Shown here in pieces: positions 62,845 to 64,000 of a DNA stretch of 64,000 nt (the first letter of the stretch is position 1; every line of letters starts with the position of its first letter). A program made the position numbers and the translations under genes. A model generated the notes under the pieces. That model ran no database searches and had not been told where the DNA came from. It saw only the letters and a list, made by a program, of their open reading frames with translations. Origin of the DNA: Gemella massiliensis (GTDB taxonomy: Bacteria > Bacillota > Bacilli > Staphylococcales > Gemellaceae); the NCBI RefSeq assembly GCF_900120125.1, contig NZ_LT635545.1:397895-461894 (forward strand), given 5' to 3'.

Positions 62845-63101
62845 AATTATTCCTCTCCTATAAGACACTTCAATAAAAGGGCAAACAAGAATACTAGGGA
62901 ATACCATTATATAGCAAAAATTAAAGATATTCACAAAATATTTAACAAAACATATAACTTTTAATTGAAATAATTAATTTCTTCTTTAAATAAAAGCCAA
63001 GTTGATGCAAACTATACCCTCTTAAAGCAATTTTTAAATTATTGATAAATAATAATTATGTTTTGATTTAATGGCGGTTGTTGTTTAACCGTAACCGATT
63101 T

Positions 63102-63155
63102 GGGTGCATACAAATAAGGGACACGGAATATATCCATGCCCCACAGAAATTTTTT
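63102..63155. mobile_element. decayed ISL3-type left end
   Basis: GGGTGCATACAAATAAGGGA, then CACGGAATATATCCATGCCC, aligns with the complete element's left end (GGTTGTATAATAAATACGGG, then GCATGGGAAAAATCCATACC). About 65-70% identical by eye. Same plus-strand orientation as 31905. Confidence 0.55.
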
Positions 63156-63204
63156 GGAGGAGTATTTATAAATTACATAATTTTTAATATCTTAAGTAAA
63201 TATT

Positions 63205-64000
63205 TTACTTATCAGATAATCTTTTTCTTACAGCTAAACCGATTAAAGATATTAACCCTAATCCTAATGCTGCATTTTGAGTTGTATTTAGCCCTGTATT
63301 CGGCAAAGTTTTACCTTGTGATAGATCCGTACCTGGGTGTGTTGGCGTTGATTTATCAGGGGTTTTTTCTTTTACTTTTTTAAAGTAATGTGTTGTTATT
63401 CCATCTTTTTTCAAAGTTTTATCAAAAGTATAACCTTTTATTTCGCCTGCTTTTAGTTCACCTACCTCTGATGGTTTTAGTTCTTTTCCGTTTTCATCTA
63501 CCCAGCGTGTTACTTTTAATTCCGATTTTTGTTCTGTTAAATCTTTAATCCCATCTTGCGGAGTTGATGTTGCCGGCGGGGTGTTCGGCTTATCTGACGG
63601 TTTGTCCGGTTTTGGCATGTCCGGTTTTGGCATATCTGGTTTCGGTGTGTCCGGTTTTGGCATATCAGGTTTTGGCATGTCCGGTTTTGGCATATCTGGT
63701 TTCGGTGTGTCCGGTTTTGGCATATCAGGTTTTGGCATGTCCGGTTTTGGCATATCTGGTTTCGGTGTGTCCGGTTTTGGCATATCAGGTTTTGGCATGT
63801 CCGGTTTTGGCATATCTGGTTTCGGTGTGTCCGGTTTTGGCATATCAGGTTTTGGCATGTCCGGTTTTGGCATATCTGGTTTCGGTGTGTCCGGTTTTGG
63901 CATATCAGGTTTTGGCATGTCCGGTTTTGGCATATCTGGTTTCGGTGTGTCCGGTTTTGGCATATCAGGTTTTGGCATGTCCGGTTTTGGCATATCTGGT
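63205..64000 (-). CDS. LPXTG surface protein with perfect PKPD repeats, partial (N-terminus outside window)
   Basis: The frame is open through the right edge; about 262 C-terminal residues are visible. It has a PKPDMPKPDT repeat stalk, a SDKPNTPPATSTPQ linker, a ~70-residue module (SELKVTRWVDENGKELKPSEVGELKAGEIKGYTF...GITTHYFKKVKEK, a MucBP-like pattern) and the wall-sorting signal LPNTG, a hydrophobic helix and RKRLSDK. Mature protein would be covalently attached to peptidoglycan by sortase A. The binding partner is unknown. Native start lies beyond the window. Confidence 0.9.
   Translation of the reverse strand, partial: PDMPKPDMPKPDMPKPDTPKPDMPKPDMPKPDMPKPDTPKPDMPKPDMPKPDMPKPDTPKPDMPKPDMPKPDMPKPDTPKPDMPKPDMPKPDMPKPDTPKPDMPKPDMPKPDMPKPDTPKPDMPKPDMPKPDKPSDKPNTPPATSTPQDGIKDLTEQKSELKVTRWVDENGKELKPSEVGELKAGEIKGYTFDKTLKKDGITTHYFKKVKEKTPDKSTPTHPGTDLSQGKTLPNTGLNTTQNAALGLGLISLIGLAVRKRLSDK
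63602..64000 (-). repeat. perfect 60-bp tandem repeats (PKPDM/PKPDT)
   Basis: Six to seven units of exactly 60 bp, each four 15-bp sub-units (CATATCAGGTTTTGG, CATGTCCGGTTTTGG, CATATCTGGTTTCGG, TGTGTCCGGTTTTGG), run to the window edge. Units from 63661 on are identical. Encodes 20 residues per unit. Confidence 0.95.

Noticed and set aside
63602-64000. CRISPR array
   Set aside because: Repeats are contiguous with no unique spacers and are in frame with a PKPD-coding LPXTG gene.

Overview
The window is AT-rich DNA from a low-GC Gram-positive bacterium. LPXTG surface proteins, Cys lipoproteins, AAGGAGG ribosome sites, a glmS ribozyme and strong TTGACA/TATAAT promoters all point to Bacillota. The mix of genes looks most like Gemella or a close relative; that genus is my inference and no marker gene here proves it.

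Layout. 1-3561: start of a very large repeat-rich surface protein that runs off the left edge. 4.1-6.8 kb: leuS-khpA. 7.1-15.6 kb: an oligopeptide ABC transporter (oppDFBC) followed by two paralogous OppA lipoproteins, each with its own promoter. 15.9-23.9 kb: housekeeping genes (walJ-like hydrolase, an ArsR-type regulator, NADH oxidase behind a Fur-type operator, a lipoprotein, glmS behind its self-cleaving ribozyme). 24-36 kb: two more cell-wall adhesins, an EEP-family hydrolase, a DMT transporter, an IS481-like element, tRNA-Thr, ybaK and an ISL3 element. 36.8-43.3 kb: a split threonine/serine exporter, a two-component system, a LysM-NlpC/P60 hydrolase and a ccdA-thioredoxin pair.

43.3-53.7 kb is the most interesting part. 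A 9.65-kb element, a deletion derivative of an integrative conjugative element carrying two large serine recombinases, sits inside the transposase gene of an IS200-type insertion sequence. Joining the two outer halves restores that gene in frame. Joining the two inner ends of the element, as in an excised circle, brings a TTGACA hexamer from one end exactly 17 bp from a TATAAT hexamer at the other. This would create a consensus promoter pointing into the element's rep-pcfB-virD4 operon. The rep gene carries tandem 23-bp repeats, out of step with the codon period, that look like replication iterons. The first recombinase has no start codon of its own and lies in the -1 frame of a truncated ssb-like ORF, entered at an A-AAA-AAG heptamer.

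53.8-61.6 kb is a sialic acid catabolic island: Na+/solute symporter, nanA, nanM-like epimerase, manA, nanK, a GntR-type regulator and nanE. Four copies of a TTAACACATTAAATTT-like motif near the promoters suggest one shared regulator. 61.8-62.9 kb carries two small sigma-factor-like genes. The window ends in an LPXTG protein with perfect 60-bp tandem repeats.

Surface adhesins and mobile DNA are closely mixed. One adhesin is altered at both ends, by a signal-peptide frameshift in an A-tract and by an ISL3 insertion that replaces its stop codon. Solo ISL3 ends and a dispersed ~50-bp terminator-like repeat lie in several intergenic gaps.
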